Below, piece by piece: positions 44,215-56,399 of a stretch of DNA of 64,000 nucleotides. Position numbers and translations under genes: made by a program. Numbering within the stretch: position 1 is the stretch's first letter; every line of letters starts with the position of its first letter. Source of the DNA: Balanoglossus misakiensis (Eukaryota > Hemichordata); assembly GCA_040954595.2 (NCBI GenBank), contig CM082579.2, forward strand, positions 14,384,001-14,448,000, in the 5' to 3' direction. Under the pieces are notes generated by a model. That model was not told where the DNA came from, did not search any database, and saw only the letters and a list, made by a program, of their open reading frames with translations.

Positions 44215-44885
44215 CATCATCTGGCGTCGTTACAGGTTTAAGTTCATCCCTCCAGTACAGTATAAGGTGGCGGCGTCGTTACAAGTATTAAGTTCATCTC
44301 TCCAGTACAGTATTAGGTGGCGGCGTCGTTACAAGTATTAACTTCATCTCTCCAGTACAGTATTAGGTGGCGGCGTCGTTACAAGTTTAAGTTCATCCCT
44401 CCAGTACAGTATTAGGTGGCGGCGTCGTTACAAGTATTAACTTCATCTCTCCAGTACAGTATTAGGTGGCGGCGTCGTTACAAGTATTAACTTCATCTCT
44501 CCAGTACAGTATTAGGTGGCGGCGTCGTTACAAGTATTAACTTCATCTCTCCAGTACAGTATTAGGTGGCGGCGTCGTTACAAGTATTAACTTCATCTCT
44601 CCAGTACAGTATTAGGTGGCGGCGTCGTTACAAGTATTAACTTCATCTCTCCAGTACAGTATTAGGTGGCGGCGTCGTTACAAGTATTAAGTTCATCTCT
44701 CCAGTACAGTATTAGGTGGCGGCGTCGTTACAAGTATTAACTTCATCTCTCCAGTACAGTATTAGGTGGCGGCGTCGTTACAAGTATTAACTTCATCTCT
44801 CCAGTACAGTATTAGGTGGCGGCGTCGTTACAAGTTTAAGTTCATACCTCCAGTACAGTATTAGGTGGCGACGTCGTTACAAATA
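44215..44885. repeat. 50 bp minisatellite, ~13 units
   Basis: Unit CTTCATCTCTCCAGTACAGT / ATTAGGTGGCGGCGTCGTTA / CAAGTATTAA, period 50 bp, nearly homogeneous between 44285 and 44835. Edges (44085-44160 and 44870-44945) share ACTCCCTCC.GC...A.TACCAA.GAACCTA.T..AAAAAAAGAATGAA, so the array grew within a duplicated segment. 50 bp is not a codon multiple; non-coding. Confidence 0.95.
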
Positions 44886-44999
44886 TTACACTCCCTCCAG
44901 CAGCAGTGTTACCAAAGAACCTAATGTAAAAAAAGAATGAAATTATTTTAATAATCTGATTAGGTCAAGTCATCATATTGATATAGAAAACGACAAGAA

Positions 45000-45270
45000 G
45001 AAATCATTTAAAAATTAACGCTGCCAGCACCATTGGTTGGGCCCAAACGGTTCCCATGGTTACCAGGGTATGCCAAGGCTGTATTCTGCTGTGAATACCA
45101 AGATATATGAAAGCTGGTCAAAGGTTACCCCAGGGTCATTGAAAATCGCAAAAAATAGCGTCAAGGACACTGTGGTCTCATTTAGTGATTACACTAGAAA
45201 AAGTCTACACAGGAGTACAGACAGACAGACACACACATAGAGAGGCAATAAAATATGATGCCCCCCCCCA
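45000..45270. other. Dispersed-repeat-like tail, no gene
   Basis: Ends with ACAGACAGACAGACACACACA and a poly-C run near 45262, a tail style shared with 58400-58445. The preceding sequence shows no domain I recognise. Confidence 0.5.
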
Positions 45271-45624
45271 GCCCCGAAAACATCTTGATCTTATGTATGC
45301 TGGCCTGGTACAATAGACAAACCAGCCAATTAATGAAAATGTTGTACAAATACAGAGCTCAAAGTTGCATTTTAGTGAGCCCAAAAGCAAATTAACTCAA
45401 TGTTATGACAAATTTTACTTTGCCACTCAAAGTTTGCATCGGTGGGGTGGGATGGCAAGTACTCTTCCCTGATACAATAGACAAACCAGCCAATAAATGA
45501 AATGAGGTGAAGAATGAAGGTGAAGAATGAATAACTTTATTTGATTCCATTATCTAAACAAACACATCCAATTAACTTCCTACTCAAATTTCAAAGTAAT
45601 CAGTCATAGGTTTTGTAAATCATC

Positions 45625-45960
45625 ATGAGAAATCACCCTGAAACCAAATCAAATCAAAAATCATATAAGCCTAGTCGGGCTCTGCGCTCCAGCTCAAGGA
45701 ACCAGTTGTGTGTACCAAAGTACAGACTCAAAACATATGGTGGATGTGCCTTTTCCCTTGTCGCGCCACAACTTTGGAATTCTCTGCCATCTGACATTCA
45801 ACAGGCTTCTAGTCTCAACATTTTCAAACAAAAACTCAAGACATTTCTATTTGTCAAAGCCTACGAACACTGATGTTATACTTTCAGCGCCTTTGGAAAT
45901 AACATTGTTATTGATTCTGGCGCTTTATAAATGTTTGTTTTGATTTGATTTGATTTGATC
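45625..45960 (+). mobile_element. 3' fragment of a LINE (C-terminus of reverse transcriptase ORF, 3' UTR and tail)
   Basis: An open frame 45625-45873 ends with SRNQLCVPKYRLKTYGGCAF and SLVAPQLWNSLPSDIQ...FKQKLKTFLF, the conserved C-terminal block of CR1/Jockey/L2-like LINE polymerases. A short UTR with GGCGCTTTATAAATG and a (TGATT)n tail (45941-45959) follow, as expected for a target-primed 5'-truncated copy. It differs from the LINE at 3770-6960. Confidence 0.88.
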
Positions 45961-45964
45961 CCCC

Positions 45965-46420
45965 AAAAATATACTATTCAATTCATCAAGTTGATTTGAA
46001 AAACATACATGCAAATCTTACTTGAGCTACCCCTAACATGACTAACAAATTTTAAAGCAATGGAACAAGCGGTTTTAGCGAAAAAAAATTAATTAAACAA
46101 GGCTGAAATTGCTCCAAAATTATCAATATGCAAATTTTGCAACATTTCAACAAAAGTATTGTAACTCATATCACCTACATGAAGCTTCATACTAAATTTT
46201 TTTACCACAAATGAGGAAAAAGGCAAAAAATGCATAAAATAGAACATTCAAACTATTAGTTAAAAAAATACAGGATTGTATGTGGTTGACATAAGGTACT
46301 TGCATACCAATTGTCAAATCAATCTGTAAATTATCATGAGAACAAACCCTGAAACCTTCAAATCAAATTTCAAAGCAGTGGGGGTAAAGGGGGCACAGTA
46401 CGATATTTTACCCACAACTC
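45965..46420. repeat. Old interspersed family R1, copy 1
   Basis: Shares AATATACTATTCAATTCATC, AAGTTGATTTGAAAAACATACATGC, CTACCCCTAA.ATGACTAACAAATTT and ..GCTCCAAAATTAT.AATATGCAAATTTTGCAACATTT with 47058-47470. The two copies are direct repeats about 1.09 kb apart. Confidence 0.85.
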
Positions 46421-47040
46421 TCCATGATTTGTATCATCGAGATTGTCCATTTAATTACTTTCTGTTTTAGATACTAACAATGATATGAAGTACATATAAC
46501 TGTATTAAGATTTATCTAGAAAAAGTATGTTGAGGAGAATTAGAGTGAAAATTTCAAAATCAAGATTTAAAAGCCATAGAAATCAAAGTATTCATTCATG
46601 TACGTCAAATGTCACACTTAGGAGGAAAGAAGCAATGACTAACTGAGGTGGCCAGTCTCTGTTGAAAGTTAACATGTAAATTTCCATTGTTCTGTCTATA
46701 GAAAAAAATCAATATTGTTTTGTTTGATTAAACAAGTGTTTCAAGTGTCCCTGTTTTACTTCAAACTTTTTTGTATCGGCTGGCTATGCAATTGCTTATT
46801 TTATAAAATTTGTATCTCCTCTTTCAATAATGCATGATTTTGTTTATCATTTGAAATGGTAATTGACAATAAGATTCGCCTTTAAAGCATGCTCTCAAAA
46901 TTTGTATTAGTGGTCTACAATTTTCTCTACACATGTGAACTTTGCCTGGTTTGACCGAGTAATCTCTGGTTGTACAAACCAGAGTGATTCATGGGATATT
47001 TCACGTACTGTGGGGGGTTCTGAGAAGAGTTTTGACCGAA
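46421..47040. other. No gene recognised
   Basis: AT-rich spacer between two R1 copies. No domain, RNA or foldback signal seen. Confidence 0.55.
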
Positions 47041-47480
47041 AATGGCAAAAATCATCCCAAAAATATACTATTCAATTCATCAAGTTGATTTGAAAAACAT
47101 ACATGCAAATCTTACTTGGGCTACCCCTAATATGACTAACAAATTTCAAAGCAATGTAACAACCGGTTTAAAAAAAAAATTCAAAAACGGCCGAAATTGC
47201 TCCAAAATTATGAATATGCAAATTTTGCAACATTTTAACAAAAGTATGCTAACTCATATCACCTATATGAAGCTTCATACTAAATTTCAAAGAAGTCGTC
47301 TCATCAATTTTAGAAAAGTAGATGTTTTACCAAAAATGAGGAAAAAGGCAAAAAATGCATAAAAATAGAACATTCAAACTATTCAAAATACAGGACTGTA
47401 TGTGGTTGACATAAGGTACTTGCATACCAATTGTCAAATCAATCTGACCAGTGGTTTTGACCAATTTCAAATTTTCCCAG
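47041..47480. repeat. Interspersed family R1, copy 2
   Basis: Direct-repeat partner of 45965-46420, extended on the right by ACAGGACTGTATGTGGTTGACATAAGGTACTTGCATACCAATT..CAAATCAATCTGACCAG and the CAGCTAATTTGCAT block seen in all later R1 copies. Confidence 0.85.
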
Positions 47481-47792
47481 CTAATTTGCATTTATTTAAC
47501 AATTTCAACTGAATATGGCTGCCAGGTCAAATGACTGATTTGAATTTCAAGGTGCACACTCATTGGCAAGGACAACTGTGACAAATTCAAGAAGCATAGG
47601 TGTGGCAGGTTTTCAGAGCAAGGTGTAAAAAATATCCAGGGAATGGGGCCCAAGCTCCTAAAAACCCAGCACAATACCAATAGGGACTCATATTACTAAC
47701 AAAGTGTAAGCCTGTAATAAGTCAAAAGCTGCACATCTTTTTACCACCTCGTGCCAGTACTAAGCAATAAGACTTTTTATAGAGTTGTTTAA

Positions 47793-48523
47793 GGTGGCAC
47801 TGCATGAAACCGTCGAGACTTTTTCAGAGGCCTATTTCTCATCAAAGACAAAGTTTAAACCCCCATAAACCATATATATTCTGGAAGCTGAGATTTTGAA
47901 CTTTTGTTTGAGTTGCAAATATTATTGATCCCCGGAAATGGTGGCGATTTTGGGCGAAAAAACCCATTTTTTGATATTATGTCATGAAATTTAAAATAGG
48001 TAAAAAAGTTGACCATGCATCATGCATCTTAATATGTCATTCGAAACTAAAGTACACGTGCAAAAAAAGCTAATTTTGTTTTGCGTTATCTGCTTCCATT
48101 GAGGAGTAACAGCGTTTGAAAGTTAGATTTTCTGAAAATTTGATCAAATTCACGGTGAGTTGTATTGAATCAGAGTTTATTCCCGCTAGGGACACTTTAT
48201 CGACATACAAAACTAGAGTTTTGTTGGATGGGTCATACACAATTCCCTGTCAAAATTTGAGCAAATTCGGCCAATGCAGGGCGAAGCTATTTTAGTCCGA
48301 AGTTGTCAAAAGCAGCGAAAATGCAAACCGAGAAAAACGGCCATTTGCATTGTTGACACCTATTTGTTAAGCTGTGAACTCATTCAGAAAAGTGCTATTT
48401 GGGGGTGATTGTGCACCATTTCCGCCAAGACGTATTAGTCAGGATGTGGGTGAGTATTAGGCCTACCGATTTACGTAAAAAGTAAAATTTGGCAAAAATC
48501 ACAACTTTTCATGCAATGCCACC
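47793..48523. mobile_element. TTAA element, GGTGGCAYTGCATGAAA termini (731 bp)
   Basis: TTAA at 47789-47792 and 48524-48527. The left end GGTGGCACTGCATGAAA and the right end TTTCATGCAATGCCACC are a 17 bp inverted pair with one mismatch. The interior has no transposase-like frame. A fifth TTAA-type family in the window, single copy here. Confidence 0.88.
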
Positions 48524-48539
48524 TTAATTGTCTCTGCTG

Positions 48540-49860
48540 ATGCCAGAGATTGAAAAAGAATCCTACAAGTTAGGATTTTCAGAAACAATGATAGCTATTT
48601 CTATTACTGTTTGTAAACAAAAATGTGATGTTCACCGCCTTGTTTTCAGAAAAGTATTTACATAAATGTTTTTCCATAGAGTTAACACAGACATTGGCAG
48701 CCATCTTGAATTTCAAAAACTGCAACAATATCTCCAATGCAACAAATCTGCAAATTGTACTATTTGACACCTGACTTAGGTCAAGGGGTTTCAGAGATGA
48801 TGACTACTCTTCAGACTCAGACAAAATAATAATGCAATATTCAGCAGAATTTCAAAAGCATTGACTAAGATCACCAAGGGACAATTCATACCAAAGATCA
48901 AAACAATTAGACGTACCTATTTTAAAGATCATTATGAAAACTTTACAGATTCGGTTATAATGTAAATAAAAGTAGATCACCCCTGTGGACATGGCAATCA
49001 GACATGCATATTCTGACAAGATTTTTTGTTTGTACAAAAAGGCAACTGTCTCCAAAATACAAAATTACAGATTATGTCACATACCTCAGGGAGATCAATA
49101 CTAAATTTCAGAGAAAATTTCCCCCCAAATATGCAAATTTCACCATATTTTGAAGAAACAACTTGTGTCATACCTAGAAACCTGCATAGTCAAAGTAATC
49201 TACGAGCTTAGCTTTTTTCTTCCAAAAACAGCAAAAAACTTGTTCCAAACTACAAATATGCAGAATTCAACACAATTTGAACACACATTACTTCGCCACC
49301 CCAAGAAACCTGCACACCAATTTTAAAAGCACTTGCGCCAGTGATTTCAGAAAAGAAAAATGTTGACAGACATAGGATGACTGAACATCTATCTACCTGT
49401 CAGATAACTTTTGCAGTGCTGAGAGCAGAGCTAGAGATTGGTGTTGTCTTTTTACATTTTAAATCATCACACTTTGCTACTCAAAGCTACTATTCTGCTA
49501 TGCTTGAGAAATGACTTGGGACCATTTTTGGCAAACAATAGTCACTAATCTTCCTCAGTTTATAGTACAATGTACCGACACTGTTTTAGTAATGTACTGA
49601 AAATGTTCAGACTATTTCTTGTGTCTGCATATGTCTTTAGTACAGAAGAATAATCTATCCGGTTGTCATTTCTCTGTTTATTCAGAAATAAACTAGTCTG
49701 GGTTGCAACAGTAAAAATTTTAAAATATTCATACCCTTTCTGAAGGATGTTCAAAACCAATACCTATGTGAAGCATTATATCAAATTTGCTGGGTAACTG
49801 TGGATTTATAACTTTTGCTAATTACAGTGCTAACTCACACTGGATGATTCGACGGTAATT
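48540..49860. other. Mosaic of weak R1-like sequence, no gene
   Basis: Fragments such as ..GAGATCAATACTAAATTTCAGAGAAAA, CCAAATATGCAAATTTCACCA and ACCTGCA..CCAATTTTAAAAGC resemble R1 and the 56.4-57.0 kb sequence, at low similarity. Short open frames look incidental. Confidence 0.5.
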
Positions 49861-49869
49861 TTAGATTCA

Positions 49870-50215
49870 TATGAAGATTTTTTACCAATAATGTTGAAAA
49901 ATACAAACAAATGCATCAAAAATAGAAAATCAAAATTAGCTCAAAACATACAGGACTGTATGAGGTAGGCATAAGGTACTTGCATACCAATTTCCAAATC
50001 AATCTGACCAGCAGTTGTTGAATTTTGCGAGTTTTGACCAATTTCACATTTTCCAGCTAATTTGCATATATTTGGTAATGACATTTTCATGTTAACAAAC
50101 TCCAATCTACAGCCCAGCCTGCATCTGCACACCAAATATCGAGGTGATATGCACAACGGTTTTCAAGTTTTAGATGTGGACGGACATACAGACATACATC
50201 CATACAAACAGACAG
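49870..50215. repeat. Interspersed family R1, copy 3
   Basis: Contains ..TACCAATAATG.TGAAAAA, CATACAGGACTGTATGAGGTAGGCATAAGGTACTTGCATACC, TTTTCCAGCTAATTTGCATATATTTGG and GGACGGACATACAGACATACATCC. A TA-flanked MITE is inserted at its 3' tail (50221). Confidence 0.85.
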
Positions 50216-50220
50216 ACATA

Positions 50221-50418
50221 CTGTAAAACACTTTATTTTCGCGAGCAATTAATTTTCGCCAAATACGCGAGAGCCAAAATAACGTGAAAATAAAAAGTCG
50301 CGTAAATTGTTTTTGAAGATAACGATGCAGTGAATGAAATAAGAGAACGCGAAAATTAATACTCGCGAAACAGTGGCCTCTCTCGATATCGCGAAAAATT
50401 TAACTCGCGAAAATACAG
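50221..50418. mobile_element. TA-flanked MITE, CTGTAAAACACTTTATTTTC subfamily
   Basis: TA at 50219-50220 and 50419-50420. Starts CTGTAAAACACTTTATTTTCGCG and ends ..AACTCGCGAAAATACAG. Insertion split the (ACATACAGACATACATCC)-like tail of an R1 copy, which resumes as ACATCCATACATAAATACAG after it. It is therefore younger than that copy. Confidence 0.92.
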
Positions 50419-50721
50419 TACATCCATACATAAATACAGACGCAACTGATTCCATAAGGCCCATGGTACATACCATATGGGACCTAAAAACTGCAGAAGC
50501 TACACAAAACATTAATACTGAAAACATGGCAAACAGTTGTTGCTAACAGGGTTTTAAATCTCCCTTATAGATATTTTTAAACTCCCAATTTATGATTATT
50601 GACTGTTTGATTGATTAGTTGTTGCACAAATGATAGTATTATCAAAGTAAATAATATCTGTGAGAAATTTCTTTTCATATTTATTTGAATATGGATAGGG
50701 TAAGATGGGGGTTAAACAAAA

Positions 50722-52500
50722 CTACATTTGTTCAAAAGTGGCAAAAACACAAATATGCAAAAATCACTATAATTGTACACCATCTTACTTAAATCACTAC
50801 AAGGAACATTCCTGTCAAAGTTCAAAGCAATCTGACAAGCGCTTTCAGACACAGCGAATTTGATAACCATCTACAAATATATTTTTATTTTTTAAACAAT
50901 TCTTTTACAACACCTTACTTGGGTTACCCCCCTAGGAATCTGCATTCTGAGCAAAAATTACAAAATTGCTCAAAATTATAAATATACCAATTTCACAACA
51001 ATTTGCAATTTGAACAAAAACTATGGCTTTCAGAAAGGAAGATTTTTCTTTACCAATAATGCAGTAAAAGACAAAACAATAAAAATAGAAAATTCATAAT
51101 ATTAGCTCAAAACAAAACATACAGGACTGTATGGCATTTATTGACATTTATAAGAATATGGACAGGGTATGATAGGGGGGGGGGGAATTATAAATTCCAA
51201 GGGGGTCATCAATTTTTTGTCATAGCTTTTTGGGGCCATAGAAAAAATAACCTAAAAAGTAGGAAATCCTACGTCCCCCTAAGCTTTCATTCTGGCCAAC
51301 AACTTTTTATGAAGGCTTCTGCAGTTGTTAAAAACAGATTGCCTGCTATGTTAGACTATCAATCTATAGAGGGGATGAAAAATGTCCTTTTGTCAAGTGT
51401 CTGGATTTTGATAACTTCAACAGGTAAAAATATATTTGTAGATGTTTATCAAATTCGCTATGTCTGAAACAGTATGCTTGCAAATGTATTAATATAGTCA
51501 GATAATATGAATAGTGAAGATAGCAAAACAAACAGGTTTATGCTTATAGCCATAACTTCTATTAGTGATGTACATGTTGTACTTAGCAAATAATTGTTAT
51601 GATCAACTTGGTTTTTATTGCACAAGATCTTTTTATTGCATCCATGTTTCGTTTCATTCTGGATAATAGTCTGTCTAAATAAGTTAACAGGCTTGATGAG
51701 GGTTATTTTAAACAGTGTTCTCAAAAAACCTGCAATGTCATGCCCTATATTTATAAAGTTGAGGAGAGGTTGTATTCCTAGCAGGATGTTGAAATCATTG
51801 GAGGACAAACCCTGCCAGTACCAAAAGTTGCTGGGTGTTATAAATGTTTGAGTAACCCCCCCCCCCCCTTCCCCAATAACACAATATATACTAAAACATT
51901 TTTACAACATCTTACTCAGTTTACCCTTAGGAATATGCCTACCAAATCAATCTGGCATGCAGTTTTAAAGAAAAAAAAATGACCAAAAGTGGCAAAAATT
52001 GCTCAAAATTAAAATATGCAAATTTTTCAACAATTTGAACAAAACTTTGGTTACTCAGACAACCATTAGAAGCTTCATACTAAAATTCAAAGAATGAGGC
52101 CTATAACTTTAAGAAATGATGATTTCTTTACCAATAATGTGGAATAATACAAAAAATGCATAAAAGATTTTTGGCATAAAAAATTAAAAATCGATAATAT
52201 TAGCTCAAAACATACAGGACTGTTTGAGGTAGACATAAGGTACATGCATACTGATTTTCAAATGAATGTGACCAGTGGTTGTTGAGTTTGAGTTTTGACC
52301 AATTTCACATTTTCCTAGCTAATTTGCATATTTTTTGGCAATGACAGCTTCATTTGAACAAACTCCAATCTTCAGCCTGGCCTGCATCTACACACCAAAT
52401 ATCGAGGTCATATGCCCAGCGGTTTTCAAGTTTGTGATGTGGACGGACATACAGACATACATACATACATCCACCGATATCATAAGGTCCCATGGTAAAG
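50722..52500. repeat. R1 mosaic, left part of the duplicated region
   Basis: 50722-51130 matches 58556-59050 (GTTCAAAAGTGGCAAAAACACAAATATGCAA, CACTACAAGGAACATTCCTG). 51140-51860 is different sequence with G- and C-runs. 51900-52500 is another R1 copy ending in the GGACGGACATACAGACATACATACATAC tail and CATAAGGTCCCATGGTA. Confidence 0.75.
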
Positions 52501-54159
52501 CAAATGGGACCTTACAAAACTATGATAACTCAGATCACCTATGAAGCTTCATACTAAATTTCAAATAAGTCAGCTGATCAATTCCAGAAAAGCAGATTTT
52601 CTACCGATAATGTTGAAAGAGACAAAAAATACATAAAAAATCGAAAATTCACATTAGCTCACAACATATAGAACTGTGTGAGGTTAACATAACTTACAGG
52701 AATACCAATTTTCAATTTTGAAAGCAATTTGCTCAGTAGTTGTCGAGTTCCCGAGTTTGGACGAATTTGACACTTTCCCAGCTAATTTGCATATTTTGGC
52801 AATGACAAGTTCATTTTGACAACTCCCACTTAATGCCCTGCCTGCATCTCTACACTAAATATCAAGGTCACATGCCAGTGGTTTCCAAGTGTTTGATATT
52901 GATAGACATACAGACAAACATCCATACAGACATCCATATATACAGGTGCAACTGATCCCATAAGGTCCCATGGTATAAATACATATACCTGCACCAAATG
53001 GGACCTAATAATTCTGATAAAATGCCTACATAGTAAGTTTAAAAACCAATTGTACCTTCAACGTCCTTGGACAACAATGGCTAATATTACTTGCCAAGGG
53101 CGACTAGAATTTTGGGGGCCTGATGCAATTCTGATACATGTACTTCATGATTTAGAGATATTGTGAAAATCCTGTCAACCGAATTACAGGGAAATCAGAT
53201 TTTCCATGTAAAATCATATCACCCAAAAATGTCAAGTGTCGAAAATAATTTTGAAACAAAAAGTCTACTCAAAATCATACCAAAATTTAAATTTTAAAGC
53301 AGTACGTTAGGCAAGCAATTTGAGAATGAAGAAACTTACAAAAAAATTATAAATTGAAAATAACTTACAAATGCCGTACACAAACTTACAATCACTACCA
53401 TATTACTGTACAAGTTAAAAGGACATTGTACCAGCAGAGACATTGCGATCGAGCAATCCCCAAGATATACATGACATGGTCTAATTACAAATATTGAATA
53501 TGTAAAATAGGTACACAACACTTCCATTCTTTCAGTACAGTCAGCTGCTTGTTAACAATAGGCATGTAGCTATTTCATCAACACCTTTCAATCATTAACT
53601 GGTTTATCTAGTGTCCCATGTCAGGGGACTTGCCCCCACCCCATGATAACTTTGAGCGGCGACGGTTAAATTTATCCTCCCCAACATACTGGTAGTTGAG
53701 TTAATTTGCTTTTGCCGGGTTCATAAAAATGCAGCTTTGAGCTCTGTATTTTATAAAATTTTCTTACGTGGGAGGGGGACACCCCTTCCCACACCCACCC
53801 CCTTCAATTCCCTGTTTACAATGTCTCCCAACACAGAATACAAATACTTAAAAAATAAAAACCATGTTCAGTTTTAATACCCACTGATGAGGGGAAACAT
53901 CAGTTTCAAAGTCTTTTCATGGGAGCGCTGTTTTTCTTTTTTACAAGATAGATAAGTGATGTGTTTTGCTCTGTGAAAGAAAATGGGGGGGGGGGATTTT
54001 AAAATTTTGGCAGTTCAGAAGGGGGTGGGGGATTTGAAAATATTTCGGGTTGTGTACAGGGGGGGGGGGGCATGTGAAAATTAGCAGTAAAAAAATTGAA
54101 TTTCCCCCCCCCATCCAGAGGTGTTTGTGAATGGAGCCTAAGCTAAAGCTAAAGTGATA

Positions 54160-54375
54160 ATGGGTCATAACAGACAAAATAACAAAATGTGAAAAACATT
54201 TAATGAGTTTAATATGCTAACTACGGAGACAGACATGTTTGACCAAAGCATGAAATACACAAAATGTATCATTTCTTCCACCTCTTACTACAGTGGGTTG
54301 TAGACTTTTCGCCCAGAATGCAATGTGATTTGACCCCCTAGCGCAAAGTGAAAACCTATTTAAGGCAGCCAGAAT
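54160..54375. repeat. Dispersed repeat, copy in duplication A
   Basis: GGGTCATAACAG..AATAACAAAATGTGAAAAA.ATTTAATGAGTTTAAT to GGCAGCCAGAATTTTCTGCATAG. Same family as 21210-21435 and 60655-60885. Confidence 0.8.
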
Positions 54376-54569
54376 TTTCTGCATAGTATGACGGAAACAT
54401 TTGTAAAGTCATGGCTAGCGTGGGCTGGTAAGTTTATATGGGGCTCTCCATGATAACCAGTTGTGGCTTACCACCACCATAATTTTGAAAGGGCGACTTC
54501 ACTATTTGATGGGAAAAGGTAGCCTTTACAAACAAGCTATGGAGCATGTATACAGCAAGTTGTGCTTAC

Positions 54570-54642
54570 CGGAAAGCGGTCTTGGATCAGGCCTAGGTAT
54601 TCTCTTCCTCCTCCGGCATACGTTGAAATGCTGTGTTTAAGA
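54570..54642 (-). other. Exon-like block A3 (minus strand)
   Basis: On the minus strand it is preceded by ..TTTGATTCACAG and followed by GTAAGC, canonical acceptor and donor. The 73 bp block contains CAGCATTTCAACGTATGCCG and ATCCAAGACCGCTTTCCG. It resembles block A2 (shared GCATTTCAAC, GAAGAGAAT, AAGACCGCT). If spliced after A2 the frame stays open (LKHSISTYAGGGREYLGL). Product unknown; could be a fossil. Confidence 0.45.
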
Positions 54643-55594
54643 CTGTGAATCAAATATATGCTTATCAATTAGTAACCAATCAACCTTGCTTTAGAATTAT
54701 TTGGGCCATACTAATTAGTGAAAATATGCAAAACATGGTATAATATAGGGTCAGACTGTGCTGCGATAATGTACGTGGAATACGAATCAGAGAAATCTGT
54801 AACAGCGATCTTGAAACTCCATTTACATCAGTACTGCAGTAAAGTGGTCCACATGGGTATACCACAAACATGGCAGTTAGGTGACAAGTGAAACTGACAT
54901 CATATATGTAAACGACAGGTGTACACACACTTTGACATCTACGTAACACTGTACAATGATTTCTTAATGTTTGTTGTGAAAATGAAACTTACATTTGATC
55001 CACCTCACTTTTCATACAACTGATTAGCGCAAGAATGTAAATTGTTGGCAATTATAAAACATTTATTTTACTATAGAAAAGTAAGCCTTTACATTTAAAC
55101 TTTGAATATCAGTATACTAAAATGTTTCAAACGTGGCTGTCAGTATATCTCATGGCATGGTGGCAGAAGTACATGTTGTTACCAGGGAAGACACATTGAA
55201 CATAGACAAGCGCACTAGTCGCTTGGTGATTTTTCATCTAGATTCTCAAAACTTTCTGTGCATTTGGTAGCTTTGAGCAAGTTTCTGGTACTGAGCTGAG
55301 TTTCGAATTTGGAACTGGGCTGCTTTGGCTTTGATGACCATGGGCCAATATGATCTTATGCACACATTTTTGAAAAAAACTCCAGCCTGTTTGTGTCGTG
55401 ATCTATATTTTTCTTTGTGGCCTAAGGTATTGTTTTATTTCACTATAAACAACATTACTTTCCTTCATGTGTCTATATATAATAATAGATCTCTTAGCCA
55501 GTTTGATGAAGCATAGTGTTGGACTAGCACACTTTCAGCCAAAATTACGGTATCTCCCCGTGTATTGGTATGGGAGTAATTTCTAGCTATATGG

Positions 55595-55598
55595 TTAA
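55595..55598. other. Empty TTAA target site matching the MITE insertion at 61714
   Basis: GGGAGTAATTTCTAGCTATATGG-TTAA-GGAAATGCATCC is uninterrupted here. The paralogous position in copy B carries TTAA-[347 bp MITE]-TTAA between the same flanks. Confidence 0.95.
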
Positions 55599-55819
55599 GG
55601 AAATGCATCCAAATTTAATTTATGCTTCACATGAAGATTTGAACTTGACCATTTAATTCATGTCATCACGATCATATCACAGGCAATCGAGGCTAGAATT
55701 CGAAGGAAAAAAGTATTGATAACTGGAAGGTGTAAATTAGTTCGTAGACATACATTGTTTCCTATTGTTTCGGTTGTGCCACGCCCGATAAAAGCAAATA
55801 TACAGCAAGTCATGCTTAC

Positions 55820-55894
55820 CATTGAGCGGTCTTAAACTCGCCCCAGACGAGGAAGAGAATCCCGAGTTGAAATGCAGACAATTTCAGGCAGCAT
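55820..55894 (-). other. Exon-like block A2 (minus strand)
   Basis: 75 bp between ..TTTGATTCACAG and GTAAGC on the minus strand. One frame is open and hydrophobic (CCLKLSAFQLGILFLVWGEF, then KTAQ), like the core of a signal peptide or membrane segment, with phase 2 at both ends. The near-identical paralog is B2. No homolog recognised. Confidence 0.5.
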
Positions 55895-56399
55895 CTGTGA
55901 ATCAAATAGATATAGAAGTTAGTAACCAGTCATAGTAGCTCTAAGTTGGGTGTAAAAGTCTAAGTTGGGTGTACTAACTCTCCTTGTTAACAGTAACTTT
56001 CAAAGAAACTGAGCAATTGGTTAAAAAGATTTGCTATCCAAAAACAAAGAAATTTACAACAAACTACCTAAATATTGACAACCAGAATTTAATCAAAGTT
56101 GCACATACATGTACATGTGTTATGAAATTGTTAACTAACTTCCAAAGCAATCAGGAACCAGATATTAACTGAATATGCTCACGTGCAGTACTGTGATTGG
56201 TTGACAGAATAACAAGATTAGAAAAACCAGTTTTAAACCATTTTGGTTTATAGTGTATATGGTGTAAGGGTTGTGTGTTGCACCATTGTGAAATGTAAAC
56301 ATGTTTGTGGAGTTGTTGCCTTGTCAATTTTTGTAAGGGGTTATGAGTCATGTACCCCATCCTGAACTGCATAAAAATAATAAGTCTATGGAATTCTAA

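Larger units (their letters stand above)
52510..55945. repeat. Segmental duplication, copy A
   Basis: Paralogous to 59350-62425 in the same orientation. Shared landmarks: TTCAACGTCCTTGGACAACA (53059/59966), GGCGACTAGAATTTTGGGGGCCTGATGCAA (53099/60028), the dispersed block at 54160/60655, both exon-like blocks, and GCTATATGGTTAAGGAAATGCATCC (site of the MITE in copy B). Copy A holds about 610 bp (54752-55364) that copy B lacks. Confidence 0.9.

Noticed and set aside
45625-45873. Host protein gene
   Set aside because: The conserved APQLWNSLP / FKQKLKT block and the (TGATT)n tail identify it as a LINE C-terminus.
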